A DNA stretch of 64,000 nucleotides from Poa pratensis (taxonomy: Eukaryota; Streptophyta; Magnoliopsida; Poales; Poaceae). The position numbers were made by a program, and so were the translations under genes. Positions 34,202 through 45,739 of this stretch are shown here, one piece after another. The stretch is from positions 109,102,009 to 109,166,008 of the forward strand of contig CAMZMU010000041.1 of assembly GCA_947311845.1 (NCBI GenBank). Reading direction: 5' to 3'. Position 1 is the first letter of the stretch. Each line of letters begins with the position of its first letter. The notes under the pieces were generated by a model that saw only the letters and a list, made by a program, of their open reading frames with translations, was not told where the DNA came from and ran no database searches.

Positions 34202-35238
34202 TACTTTTAACTTCACTTTATTGCTTTTAAGCAATTACTTTTAACTATTTGCAACGGAAAAATGAATAAAAATTCATTAACTTTATACTTTTCAGAAGCA
34301 TTTCTGTAACTTTTCTGTTTCCTAAACAAAACTTTCGTTGGGCAATTTTGAATAGGAAAAAATTTAATGAAATTTGCCCAAAATTGGACAAAAAACAAAT
34401 AAAACAGCTTCTGAAATAAAAAACTGTAAAACTGGTCGGCCTTTTGTTATTTGCCGCTCGGGGCAACGCACACACAGCCCACGGCATGTCGCGTCTCTGC
34501 GCTATCTGCCGCCCGCCCCGTTCTGCTCTCTCTCGGCCCGGCAGAGGCCCAGCAGAGGCCCGTGGCCTCCTCATCTTTCGGACCAGCAGCCCGGGGCGAG
34601 CTAGGGTTTTCATCACAGCCGTCCATGGCGATCCGACGGCCAGCCGTTCTTGTAGCCCGAACAAAACGGCTCCCCGCCGAATCCCGCAGAAACCCTAGGT
34701 CATTTTTCCCTTTCTTTCTGCCCCGCGCTGTTCTTGCTCTCGCCTCTGCGCCGCCAGTGAGAAAAAATTCGCCGGACCGTCGCGCAGAACGGTGTGGCGC
34801 CGTCGCCGACCCACTCGCCGGTGCGCGTGTTCCCCTTGCGGGTGAGCACGTCGCCGTCGAGCGGTCTGGCCACGGCGCCCTGCATCTGTCGAATCCACGG
34901 TGGCGGAGTGCCCTGCCGGAGTTCTTCCGGTGAGTGGAGGCGAGCTTGGTCAGCCGCCTCCCTTTCTCTTTGGTTTTTACCGAAACAAAAGATTCGGTTC
35001 AATCTAGGGTTTGGGTTTTTCTTTCTTTTTCCCCGTAGGGTTTGGTCCTTCTTCCGACTCCTCGGCTTGCCGATGCGCGTCGGATCGAGAGGGACGGCGC
35101 GGCCGCGACGGCGGCGCCTTTGCCGGCGAGCCCGAGGCCCTCCGGTGTGTTCTTTTTGCCCCTTTTTGAATTTCTTTTTTCCTTTGCTTCTTTTTTCTTT
35201 TCTACACGAGATCTAGAACCCTCCAGCTCTGATACCAT

Positions 35239-35615
35239 TGATAAATCCTATGGATCGAGTAGGCTAGATCTTAGAGTAGAACCGAGAGATTGGGAGGAGG
35301 TTCTTTACCTTCTCCTTGTGCGGAGGCGCTCGAGGCTCCGGCCATGGTGGACAGAGGCGGTGATGCAGTGGGTAGCAGTGGCGGCGGTGGTGGTACTTCC
35401 CGTCAGCTCAGCGCTAACCCCAGATCGGTAGGGATGTCGGTGGGGGGTCTGGCACAGCGTCGAACCTCGTAATCGGTGCCGCCAGCCCCCACCTCTCTTT
35501 ATAGCAGCTGGTGACAGGGGCCCACCAACCAGTGTACGGTTGGATGCCCTCGATCAGGGCGCGGTCAAGGGTCCGGTGTGACCGTTGGGTCACACGGGAG
35601 GAGATCAACCTAACA
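35239..35615 (-). repeat. 5' LTR of the small LTR element
   Basis: On the minus strand it begins TGTTAGGTTGATCTCCTCCC and ends GGATTTATCA, followed at once by the tRNA-Met primer-binding site. The TG/CA tips and the CTTCC flank fix the borders. Confidence 0.85.
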
Positions 35616-35721
35616 CTTCCATGCCCCCGCGTCCTCCAAGCTCCCATCACTGCAGGTCTGCAGCACCGCTCAAGGCACTCATTCCCCTCCCCCTCAAGTC
35701 CTCAACTTCCCCAAGAGCGAG

Positions 35722-36964
35722 GTGAGATTGAGAGGACAGTTACAGCATGTGGATTTGCTACAATATCTTCATTCAGTGAGCCTAGAAAAATTTGTTCCCT
35801 AGCCTAGTTGTTCTAGTCTGCAGTTTTCAACACAGAGGCCAGCCGTCTTCAAACGTGTGAGTGTATATCCTCTCAAACCTGTATTGAGCGTGTTCTTGTT
35901 CAATCGATCCAGTTGAGTACTTGAGTTGTGCAACTAAATGATGCTTTCACACATTTGAGCTTATCGTTGCGGAAGTGTGCGTGTGTGCGTGCGTGGAAAA
36001 GTTGGCGACTGTTGTTAGATATAGGAGGAATTGTCCTCTTGAAATATGTTGAGTAACCTAGTTTTTGATTTGAACACCATTTTCTCCTGCATGCAGATAA
36101 TGTAATTCTCCAGATCTAAAATACTCCCTCCGTCCCAAAATAAGTGTCTCAAAGTTGTCCAAATATGAATGTATCTATACTTGTTTCATGTCTATATACA
36201 TCCACTTTTTGACAAATCTAAGACAGTTATTTTAGGACGGAGGGAGTAGTCATTTTGGTTTCATGCTGTACTGTGTACTGCGGTAGTAGCACTCACATAA
36301 TAGAAAGTCAAATAATGGTGAATGATGCTACTTTCATTGCTTGGTAGTCCTCTTTACGTAATAAAACTCGCTTAATCAAAAAATTGCTTGGTAGTCTCTT
36401 TTGTGTTCTTCATATGAATTTAAATATATTATGGTGAATGACAGCAGACATGTTCGTTGCCTTCTGGCTTTAAGTACTCGTTGGAATTAGGATAGCTAAC
36501 ATTTTGTGCTTAGAAATAAATATGCAGAAACGTTTCACTCAGTTCGCTGTAAATTCAGCAACTGTCAAGCTTGTAGTGCTGCACTGCTGCTGCTGCATCT
36601 CTGTGACCATTCTTTTTTGCTTCAGAGGAAATTTAACTTATTTTGCAGGCTCAGTTCATTTTTGTTCTTGCAGCCCCTCTTAGATCATGTCTTGACCAGC
36701 TTATCTATCAGCCAACCCTCTATTCATCTCCCCTTCCCCATATGTGTGTATAATCTTATACATTTCGTTCCTTCTAATAAAATTTAATATCGAGGTCACC
36801 CCTGCATTTTTCAGTTAAGAAAACCAGACAAGTCACATCTAGCATACTTTCTTGTAAACCGCTTGTTCTGTCCTTCTATACAAATTCTCCTAAAAATGTG
36901 ATCGTGAATCGACTTATTACATTTGGTTACCATGATCAGCATTTTTGTAGTTATATAGCTACTG
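35722..36964. other. AT-rich stretch with one MITE, no gene supported
   Basis: This would be an intron if the exon calls at 33,908 and 37,836 are right. Apart from a Stowaway MITE at 36,124-36,246, I see only short chance ORFs. Confidence 0.5.
36124..36246. mobile_element. Stowaway MITE, 123 bp
   Basis: CTCCCTCCGTCCCAAAATAA and, reversed, CTCCCTCCGTCCTAAAATAA are nearly perfect inverted ends, flanked by TA. This is the commonest Stowaway form in Triticeae. Confidence 0.9.
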
Positions 36965-37651
36965 CCATGATACTAAAAATTAAGATTTTTATGTGGTTTC
37001 TTATGCGTAAAGAGATTTTAACTAAAGACAACCTTGCTAAGCGAAACTGGGATGGCTCTAAAAAATGTTGCTTTTGTGATCAAGATGAGACAATTCAGCA
37101 TTTATTTTTTTCTTGTCCCCTAGCTAAGGTAGTATGGCGTATTGTTTACATGGCTTTCAACTTACATCCCCTAAGAATATAGATAACTTGTTTGGTAACT
37201 GGTTGAGGGGAGTGGATAGAAAAGAGAAGGTTAACATCCGAGTGGGTGTATGTGCTTTACTCTGGGCTATATGGAACATACGCAATGATTATATCTTTAA
37301 CAATGCAAAATCATCTTCATTTATGCAGGTCATACCTTTGGCTACCCATTGGATCCGTACGTGGTCCTACCTACAGTCAACAGATCACCGCAGCGCTCTG
37401 GATTCTGGGTGCAACCGGCCGGAATTGGTGGCACGGGATTTGTACAACCGATTCAGCTGGCGTTTTGATCTTAGGATATCATTTTGATGCAGTGTCATTA
37501 CTTGGTGTCCGTTTTATTTAGATGGTTGATACATGTTTTAACCCTCTGTGATCCGTGATGTAATCTTTTATAAGACATGACTTCAAATAAATGAAATAAA
37601 AGCCGCATGCATCAATCGATGCAGAGGCTAGGCTGCCCTTTTCGAAAAAAA
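36965..37651 (+). mobile_element. 5'-truncated LINE tail, same family as LINE A
   Basis: The plus strand reads LKIKIFMWFLMRKEILTKDN, then KKCCFCDQDETIQHLFFSCP (the zf-RVT zinc motif), then RVGVCALLWAIWNIRNDYIF, broken by one frameshift near 37,150. The 3' end carries GCATCAATCGATGCAGAGGC and an A-run at 37,645-37,651, as in LINE A. The 5' end is truncated inside zf-RVT. It lies in the opposite orientation to LINE A. Confidence 0.85.
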
Positions 37652-37835
37652 GAAAACTCACACCTGTCTTGTGATCTTCTGTCCATTTCAGCTTAATTAG
37701 ACCCTGAAATTGCTAGTTTCCTTCTCTGCTATCTTTGTTGTTGTTGAGTTCCATGATGAAAGTATGTTTTCTGCCTTTTTGGACACGATCCTGTTGGTTC
37801 TATCCTTGGTGATATGTAAAATTCCTCTGTAACAG

Positions 37836-38002
37836 ATGTTTGCTGAGGTGGTTGGAGATGATGATGGGCTTGGACTGTGCCAGAGTTTATCAATTATACA
37901 TTCTGTTATGAAGGATATAAGAAATGTTCGTAGGTGCAGAAAAGAACAAAATTGAGGCAGTTCTTGCTGGGAATTTTCTGTGACCTTGCCAACTTTTATG
38001 AG
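37836..38002 (+). other. Possible internal exon of an unidentified gene
   Basis: A good acceptor (CTCTGTAACAG) precedes ATGTTTGCTGAGGTGG, and a donor (ATGAG-GTAAAC) follows at 38,002. The frame reads EVVGDDDGLGLCQSLSIIHS, then VMKDIRNV, then must shift to give AEKNKIEAVLAGNF and shift again for CDLANFYE. The amino-acid texture looks like real protein, but the shifts suggest decay. I do not recognise the family. Confidence 0.3.
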
Positions 38003-39223
38003 GTAAACTTGTTTATTTTAGACGGAAGGCATCAAAGTGCCCGACTTTAGATTAATAAAGCCATAGGCTTAGGTCCCGCTTGGAATGGGTGTAAAATTTG
38101 TATGCCACGGTAATTAGTTTAACTCTGAGCTTAATACTGGTGGCTACCTAATTCTATATCAGTGGTTGGCAGTCCCATAAGCTAAGTCAAACGATAACAT
38201 TTATGCATTGTATGCTACTAACTGTTTTGAAAGTTGCTGCTGGAGTTAAATGTGGGTGTGGTTGAAAGATTAATTACATGGTGCGGATAAAGTAGTTGAA
38301 ACATTTATGCTCGACTCAGTGGGGCAGTGTTTGGCACAAGTGGCAGCAGCAATCGCACGTGCTGGAGGCTCTTCTCCGATAGGATGTGGCATATGGCTCC
38401 CTTGTATGGGCTCCGCCTCGGCAACCCAGCATGTGGCACATCTTTTTTTTCCAAAATTGTGTGAACTTATAAAAGGCTTGTCACACTTACTTATGTGTGT
38501 CTGATTTCCTTAGTAAAATGAGTGTCCTAGGATCATTGAGGTATAGGAGAAATATTAGACATATATTATATATTTGAGCTATTTCTGGATCTAGCATACG
38601 TTCCAGTTAGAAGCGTACACATGTATAACATGGGTGTGGTGTTTTGAGTGATGTGTGTGTCAGTGAGTCTGTGAGTGTGTCCTTATAATCTAAAACAAAT
38701 GATTACCACCTCTATTCAAATGGAAAACAGAAAGATGATCGCCACCTTTAAGGTATAATTATGAGTAACCGATGTACTTACAAACCAATTTTTTTTGGAG
38801 ATTTCAGTCAATGGAAAAAGAGTAAACGAGTTCCACCCAAGCCCAATCACAAGTCTGCATCATGCCCCAATCCATGTTCTAGAAGGGCATGAATGACTAG
38901 CATGTACATGTCTGCTTTTGTCAGCGCCTTCACGATTTGTCTGGGGAGCTCGCCGTCATGCAGTGGCCCATTATACTGGGGTTTAAGACCTTTCTGCGGT
39001 ACCAAAACCAAAATAATTAGCTTATATGAAATAATTTTCTCAATGCACATAGCAAGAAATTCATATTTCTGGTCGGTTCCATCCATGGTTGAGGTACTTT
39101 TTCTCTCGATATAGTTCTATTCCTTAGGATGTAATGGCCATCCTTCTAGAAATTTATATTGTAATCTTTGAAAGAGTTCAAGGCATGCTGCAGTGACTGA
39201 TCTACACCTAACAGATTTGTTAA
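38003..39223. other. Intergenic stretch, nothing supported
   Basis: AT-rich sequence without a recognisable element or gene. A 79-codon minus-strand frame at 38,847-39,086 has no domain that I can name. Confidence 0.5.
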
Positions 39224-42009
39224 TCTCTACTATATAATACGGTCTGAGGAGGTCTTGGTACGTCGTGGTAATTTTACACTTTGGTCCCTCACAAATCTTG
39301 AAATCAACCCGCAGTCCTAACTATTCCGAACCGTTTTCTCGCTGGATTGAAGGCGTCGTTCTCCTCGCGTTCTATGACGCACGGGAAACCGCCGCCGCCA
39401 CCGCCGGCCCGCTACTCCGGCCGCCACACCTTGCCACCCACGCTCCTGGAAGCCTCCCTAGGACCTCGTGACTCCATTTCCTGTTCGCCGCTGATTCCGG
39501 CCGCCGCCGTCCCGGTTTTCCTCGATTTCAGGCGTCCTGTGGAGTGTGGAAGAGGAGGGGCAGAGGAGAGGGCGGCCGCCGGCGAGCTCGCGGTGGTGCT
39601 GGGGAAGGGGAGGGGCAGAGGAGAGGGAGGCCGCCGGATACCTCGGGGTGGTGCTGGGTGCAGAGGAGAGGACGGCCGCCGGCGACCTCGGGGGTCGCTC
39701 GGAGGTCAACCACAGGCGACGAGCTACGAGCAGATCGGCGTCAGGTCCCAGGCCAGCCGGGCTCCGCTCACTGGCGCGCCCTATCCGGCCATCCCCGCTC
39801 TCCGGAGATCAGAGCACATACAACCCAAACCCTCTTTTGGAACGCCCCGACCATCAAATCCCGATCCAATTCCGTCGCCAGCCTGTAGCTTCAAGTCGCC
39901 GCTGGTAAGCGCGCGACGGCCAAGCTCGAGGCGGCGCGGAAGCAGAGCGCTTCTTTGCAGTATGAGGCGCGCATGCTGCAGAAGGAGCTGGAGGTGCGGA
40001 GCCAGGAGCGGGACTACGACCTCAAGTCCGTGGACGCCGCCCTCACGCAGCACGCCGAGAGCCTGAAGAAGATCGCGCTGCTGGAAGCCGAGTGCCAGCG
40101 GCTGCGCGCCATGGTCAGGAAGCGGTTTCCCGGACCGGCGGCGCTTGCCAAGATGAGAGACGAGGTCGAGCAGCAGGAGACACCCAGAACCGGGGCCAGC
40201 CCGAGGAGACACCGTTTGGCGACGTCGCCGATGTCGCCGCGGTCCGTGACGCCGATGTCTCCGCGGCCTGTGACGCAGCGGTGCGCTCCTGATGTGCCTG
40301 ACCAGAGCCACACCGTCAGGCTACGTGCGATCGAGGACGAGAACAATGTGCTGAAGCGCGTGCTGGCGACGAGGGACACTGAGCTGCAGTTCGCACGGAT
40401 GAAGTACGCGGACGAGACCTGCAAGCTCTCGGTGGTGCAGGGGCAGCTCAATGAGCTGATGGAGGAGAGCAAACAGCTGAGCGATGCAAATGCAAAGACT
40501 GAGTCCTGGGCCGCTGCTTTGGTCTCTGAACTAGAACACTTCAGGTCTGGGAAGCAGGGACATGGAGCTTCGTCCATCATGGTGTCTGACATGAGCTTGC
40601 TCGATGACTTCGCTGAGATTGAGAGGTTGGAGATGGCATCAGAGAAACCTTCAGACGTCCGGATCGAACAAGGCGGATTCAGGATCGGTTGTGTCAGAGA
40701 AGAACGACAAGTTTCCTGATCATCCTGAATGGGTTCAGGGTGTCTGGAAACTCGTAACACGTCAACATGAAGCAACTGGAGATAGCATTGACTCCATTCT
40801 TGAGGAAATCAGGCGTGCATTGGACCAGAGTAGTGCCAAAGGAGACGCTTCCGATGCACTGTCTGACCGGACCGGGGTCGAAAAAATGGTGATCAATCTG
40901 GCTGAAAAGATCACCGCCGTGATACGTCGTGTTGGGCTTGTGGTACTCAATACTCACCTGTGCTGATCCATGGCTGCAGTGAGCTGCAGATTTGCAGTCA
41001 AGCGTGCCCGTACGGGGATGGGCATGGCCGCATGGGTCAGGTGCATGCGAAGTTCTTGGGTCAGGTGGGTGATAATTTGCTGATTCTGCGGCTATGGCGA
41101 GCTGCGCGCATGCGCTGTTGCTGCCGAGGGGAGGCATGAGCGTTCTGGTTCGTGGTGGTCTGACGCTGGTGCTCTACTGGGTTAGTAATTTATTGTTCAC
41201 AAGTCTAAACTTATAAGCCAGATAGTTCTGAATATCATTTTTATTCCCGGACATTCCAGCATGGTGTATGTGTTAAATTGGTACACATTGCTGATAGTGC
41301 TAGCCAGTTGTTTGTGGTGTCAATAATTTTCATCTATTAAACTTTTAGGACAAATTCATGTTCAACGCTGGGCTATATAGATGTGAGCAGATTGTTGTTG
41401 GGATTCATATTGTCTTGCGAAAAACTTAATTTGAAGAACAATTCGTATTGTTGAATGAAATGAATGTACTCTACTGGATTGAACTTCACACTTTTAAGAT
41501 GTAGAGTTATCTGTAAAGGTATAACCCGAAGCCCACAGAGTATCCCTTCCTGCTACCTTGAGATAAAAAACGTGGATGTCTGTTTTTCTTCTTCTTTGAG
41601 GCGTATCTAAACGTATGGTTCATACTTAAGAGTAGATTTAGATCAGGGCAGCCCAGTGCCGATTTCTTTCAGTATGCGTCAACGCCAACCTAATTTGCAT
41701 TGGAAGCTGATTTTTGTTGCGGTTAAAAGGGGTTGTACAGAAGAACATCAACCTTTATTAAGGTATATATCCAAGTGTGCATGATGCGCATGTTCTAAAA
41801 TAAAGCTTTTACTCTCACAAATGGTATCGACACTTCAACATAAACATTGGTATCCTCGACTTTGTAAATATATATTTGTTGTACAATACGGAAGTAAGAA
41901 GTAAATTGTAAATGATTGTACATAAAAATGACATGGTCTCATATTTGTACTTAAAGATTAGATTATGCAAAAAAAATCCGCCCGTAGCAACGCACGGGCA
42001 TTCAGCTAG
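39224..42009 (+). mobile_element. Helitron carrying a captured FPP gene fragment
   Basis: The 5' end is TCTCTACTATATAATACGG after an A. The 3' end has a hairpin (GCCCGT stem, 8-nt loop, ACGGGC; 41,980-41,999) followed by ATTCAG, CTAG and a T. TC start, CTRR end, terminal hairpin and an A-T insertion site without target duplication are the full Helitron signature. There is no Rep/helicase gene, so it is non-autonomous. The interior holds a GC-rich leader (39,300-39,900) and a sense-oriented piece of a filament-like plant protein gene. Confidence 0.9.
39905..40940 (+). pseudogene. Captured fragment of a filament-like plant protein (FPP) gene
   Basis: FPP proteins are long coiled-coil proteins tied to microtubules and membranes in plants. 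The fragment shows YEARMLQKELEVRSQERDYD, then KKIALLEAECQRLRAMVRKR, then FPGPAALAKMRDEVE, which is the family signature. DENNVLKRVLATRDTELQFA, KTESWAAALVSELEHF and MSLLDDFAEIERLEMASEKP follow. A frameshift at about 40,660 moves the rest (NDKFPDHPEWVQGVWKLVTR, SILEEIRRALDQ) to another frame. No start of the parent gene and no C-terminal end are present. Clear heptad-like character with many Glu, Lys and Leu. The captured piece has lost its introns or comes mostly from one exon. Confidence 0.85.
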
Positions 42010-42174
42010 TAATTGTAAGATACTCTGTGCATGTGCAAAAATATAGAAGTAATCATGAATACTATCATTGCACATCTACAGACATAACCTTATCGGTTAA
42101 TCCACTGAAATATATACTCTTGATCAAACCATATATACAGATATACAACTCCGAATATGAAGCTAAATAGTGAA

Positions 42175-45145
42175 TTACTAACTATATAAAAGCAGTCGCC
42201 CGTCGACGATCCAACGGCCCTCCTAGTCCCGAAGCACCATTTTACAAACAAACCCCTCGCGGCCGAGAAATTGCTCCGCAGTCCACAAAAACCGAAGGAA
42301 AGGACCTTTTTACAAATTGTACAAAACGCGAGGTCCTCCGCGTAAAATCGCCGCCACTTTCCCCCTCCCCTCCTCCTCGCGTGCGCGCCCGGAGGTCGCC
42401 GGCGCCGCCGACACGCGCCCCGCCGCTAGGCGTCTCCCCCGTCAGATCCAAGCACTCTCCGAGCTTCGCCGTCGCGCACTCTCCGTCTCCGGCGAGTTTC
42501 GCTTGCTGGGCCGCAGCACACACGGCGGAATCGACGCCGCAATGTTCCCGCTCCCTCCGCCGTTTCTGCTGCCCGCCGGTCACGCTGCGGCGACGAAAAT
42601 GGGGCGGCGCCGCCACTTTCGGGTAGCGCGCGTCCAGCTGCGTCCATCGCCCCCAGTCGTGCGTCCTGCGTCGCCGTGATTTCACGCCGGCAAGGTCGTC
42701 GCCGCCGCGGACGCCACCGCGCCCGCTCCGCCCGCTGTTGACGTCACGCCCATGTCACGGTGAGCTGGGCTCGCCAGACGGGCTGCCTGTTGGGCCGGCC
42801 TGGCTACTTTGCGGCTTCGTCGGCCCTTTTTGGTTTTTTTCTCCCTCCCTGTTTTTCGAAAATTTATCCAAATTTTTTGTAAGTTTTCAAATACATCTCC
42901 AAACCAAACCAGCCTAATTTCAAAAAAGTAAAAACAAAAAACTACATATTCACTCTAAATACTTGGGATCTTTTCCAACATAATTCAAATCTTAAATTTT
43001 TTACGTAATACATTGTAGACCTATCTCACAAATAAATTTAGTTCAATCAAAAAATAATTAAAACTAACACAACACATTGTTTACATAATTTACAACACTT
43101 TGCAAATATTGTTGTACGACATTTAAACAACTTCCAAAAACTACTAAATGCTGCGAAAACAATAACTTTTACTATATTTCTAAATTTGAATATTTCAAAC
43201 ATTCAAATTCCTTCCAAAGCTGATCATTTTACGAACGTAAAGAAAGCACCGAAACTAAAAAACTCCCCGAGATGAACAAATCTCGAAACCTAAACAATTT
43301 CTACCCCTAAGCTTTCTTTGCATTTTATTAATTATGCATGCTGTACCGAAAAATACAAGCTACCTATTTACAACAAAATACAAACATTTTCTTACATTTT
43401 AATTCACCAAATATTTACAGAAAACTTACATGCATTCCTTCCACTTCAATGGAGCTGAATTTACAAAAAAAAAAACTTACATACTGTTTTCACATTGATT
43501 TTTCGGTTTGATTACATATGGCATAACGCAAACATAGACTTCCGTCAAATCGAACATTCCAAATTGTAGAACTTTCGGAGATACTCCAGACAATAAATTC
43601 GCCCGAATTCTAACATTTTATATTGAAAACTACTTACGACAAAATACAAACATTTTTTTACATTTCAGCTTGCCAAATATACATAAGAAACCTAAATATA
43701 TTCCCTCTAACTAAATGGAGTTCAATTTTTCCCCAAAAAAACATACACCCTATATTTCTACTGATTATGGAGCTTAATTAAATATGGCAAAACAGAAACA
43801 TAAACCTACATAAATTTGAACATTCCAAATGCTAAAATTGTACATATACCCATTTTCCCAAGCAGAATAAACATGTCTAACAATTCAAATAGGACATTGT
43901 GTGAATAATTTTACGAAAAAACAAAAACACAAACACAATTGAACATTCCAACTCAAATTCCAAATTTTCGTGCTTCAAGAAAAAAATAAAAACTCGAAAA
44001 CTCTGCAAACGCTAAAAGAATTTAAATTTTAGAAAGTTAAACTACACAGAAAATATATTCCCTAAATAAAAAAAATTCTCTCCAGAATATTCAGTTTCCT
44101 TCCTAAATTCGAACATAGACTTCAAAATTCCACAAGAACTACAACCTTTTAATTTACTAATTAAAACATTGCAAACCATGGATACAGAGTGCACAGAAGA
44201 AGAAAAAAAACCAAAAAACTCTTCCCCCTCAAAAAAGAAAATGTTCACAAAATTCAGTTACTTTCAAAATAGACTTCAAACAAGATTTGTTAGATCTTCC
44301 AACAACAGATTTGTTAGATTCTCTAACAACAGATAATAACTATGCAGCTTATAAAAAACATTTCAAGTTACAGCTACTCATAACGACACGGCTGCATTTC
44401 TTTTCCTGACGACATTTTAATCGTTGCATTTTCACGCTGTCACAAAAGTGAACAATCACGCAGCGATGCCGTGAAGGCGCCGTGAAATTATAAAGATATG
44501 TTAACACTTAGATTTGCTAAAAATATGCAAATACTTTAAATGACAAACTACAACAAATTTTACCGTTTCGAATCACAACGTTCACGCCGGACTTTAGTAA
44601 GCAATGGAATATAAAAGCTATTTTTTTTATAATTTAGACGATCTTCTACCAAAGATTAGGGAAAAGTAAAATAGTCCGAAAATTATTGAAGCAAAGGTAA
44701 TTACATTTAAAAATTCATGCCAACAAAGAAACATACTTAAATACTTCAATTTGCTATATATTTGGATATTCTCTAAACTATATAACAAATGCTCATAAAA
44801 AAAAACACTAACCATCTATGGCAGAACACAAAACATATTTACAGAATTCAAAATAGTCAATATTTACATGCAAAACAAAAGAACTTTCCCGAATTGTGCA
44901 CTCGAATTCAGAAAAAAAATGCATTACTACTAACAATGTACTTGCATTAAATATTATTTGCAAGATAGAAGAATATTTGGATATTTCAACTTCCTACAGT
45001 ATTAAAGGTACTACATAATATATCTACATGCTCACCAAAAATAAATAATACTTACTAATGCCAAAATACAAACTTATTTACACAATTCAAAATTGAAAAA
45101 AATAATCACACAAGCGCGGCGTGACGACGCGCAAAATACCACTAG
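42175..45145 (+). mobile_element. Second Helitron of the intron-4 type
   Basis: The 5' end TTACTAACTATATAAAAGC parallels TAACTACCTATATAAAAG of the Helitron at 11,270. The 3' end has the same plan: a GCGCG stem, 9-nt loop and CGCGC, then AAAATACCA and CTAG followed by T. The element has a GC-rich head (42,185-42,800) and a long AT-rich tail. No Rep/helicase. Short GC-rich ORFs in the head are unlikely to be genes. Confidence 0.7.
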
Positions 45146-45739
45146 TAGTTTACTGACGAGGTAGCGGATGTGCCAAGAAACATGAAGCTAAATAGTGGAA
45201 AAAAACGTGCGTTATTGTTACTAAGAATAGGAGGCATTGGGGAAAACTGACGAAGAAAAGTAGGAGCTCACGTGATCTGTCGTATTTCCGAAGCTGCCAC
45301 AGTACCACTCAAGGCTAACACCTATTCTCATATGAAATTGCTGCAAGTTCAGTTCTGCTTGCGAATCCTCCTCACTCCATTCTTCAATGGCCCATACCAT
45401 CTCACCACCATGAGTGTTTGGACATGATACGAAAGAGACTGGCTCAATGTTGTGGAATTTACTTTTCTCTGTGAAGCTGGAAGAGTCGGTTATGGGGATG
45501 GTCAGAAAAATTTGGAAAAGTTTGTAGAATTTCTGGGATCAAACTTGGAGTACAAAACTAGTGCATCGCGCAATTTCAGAGCCATGAATGATTTTCTGGT
45601 CATTAATTTTTTAATCCAATTTGTAAAACTCTACATTTGCATTTTTTAAGAGAATTTGCTCTCCGATTTTGGTTAATAGAAACCACTGGATTGTCTACAA
45701 CGCGGAAAAGGAAATAACGCTAAAAGAAATCTACCATCA
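45146..45739. other. Intergenic stretch, nothing supported
   Basis: Mixed-composition sequence between the Helitron and LINE C. A 65-codon plus frame at 45,452 has no recognisable domain. A 16-bp block, ATGAAGCTAAATAGTG at 45,182-45,197, repeats one just left of the Helitron. Confidence 0.5.

Larger units (their letters stand above)
34061..35615 (-). mobile_element. Small LTR retroelement with truncated 3' LTR
   Basis: The minus-oriented element is flanked by CTTCC on both sides (34,056-34,060 and 35,616-35,620). Its 5' LTR is 35,239-35,615 (377 bp, TG...CA). A primer-binding site, TGGTATCAGAGC, complementary to initiator Met tRNA, lies at 35,226-35,237. The left LTR, 34,061-34,201, matches only the last 141 bp of the 5' LTR. 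The 1-kb interior has no recognisable gag or pol, so it is a TRIM-like or internally deleted non-autonomous element. The deletion removed the polypurine tract side. Confidence 0.8.
33908..35721 (+). other. Possible first coding exon of an unidentified gene, split by an LTR element
   Basis: From the ATG at 33,908 (MGSSRIPPQMLASRPSGMEA) the frame is open to the LTR element at 34,061. With the element and one CTTCC target removed it reads on as FHAPASSKLPSLQVCSTAQG and then PPPQVLNFPKSE, up to a GAG-GTGAGA donor at 35,721/35,722. Uninterrupted reading across an excised insertion and a good donor suggest a real exon, but I do not recognise the protein and the region is GC-rich, which favours chance ORFs. 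A possible downstream exon lies at 37,836. Confidence 0.3.

Noticed and set aside
35223..35240. CTCTGATACCA resembling part of a tRNA gene
   Set aside because: It is the complement of the retroelement primer-binding site next to an LTR, with no tRNA cloverleaf around it.
38847..39086. 79-codon minus-strand ORF
   Set aside because: No recognisable family, no splice context and length within chance expectation.
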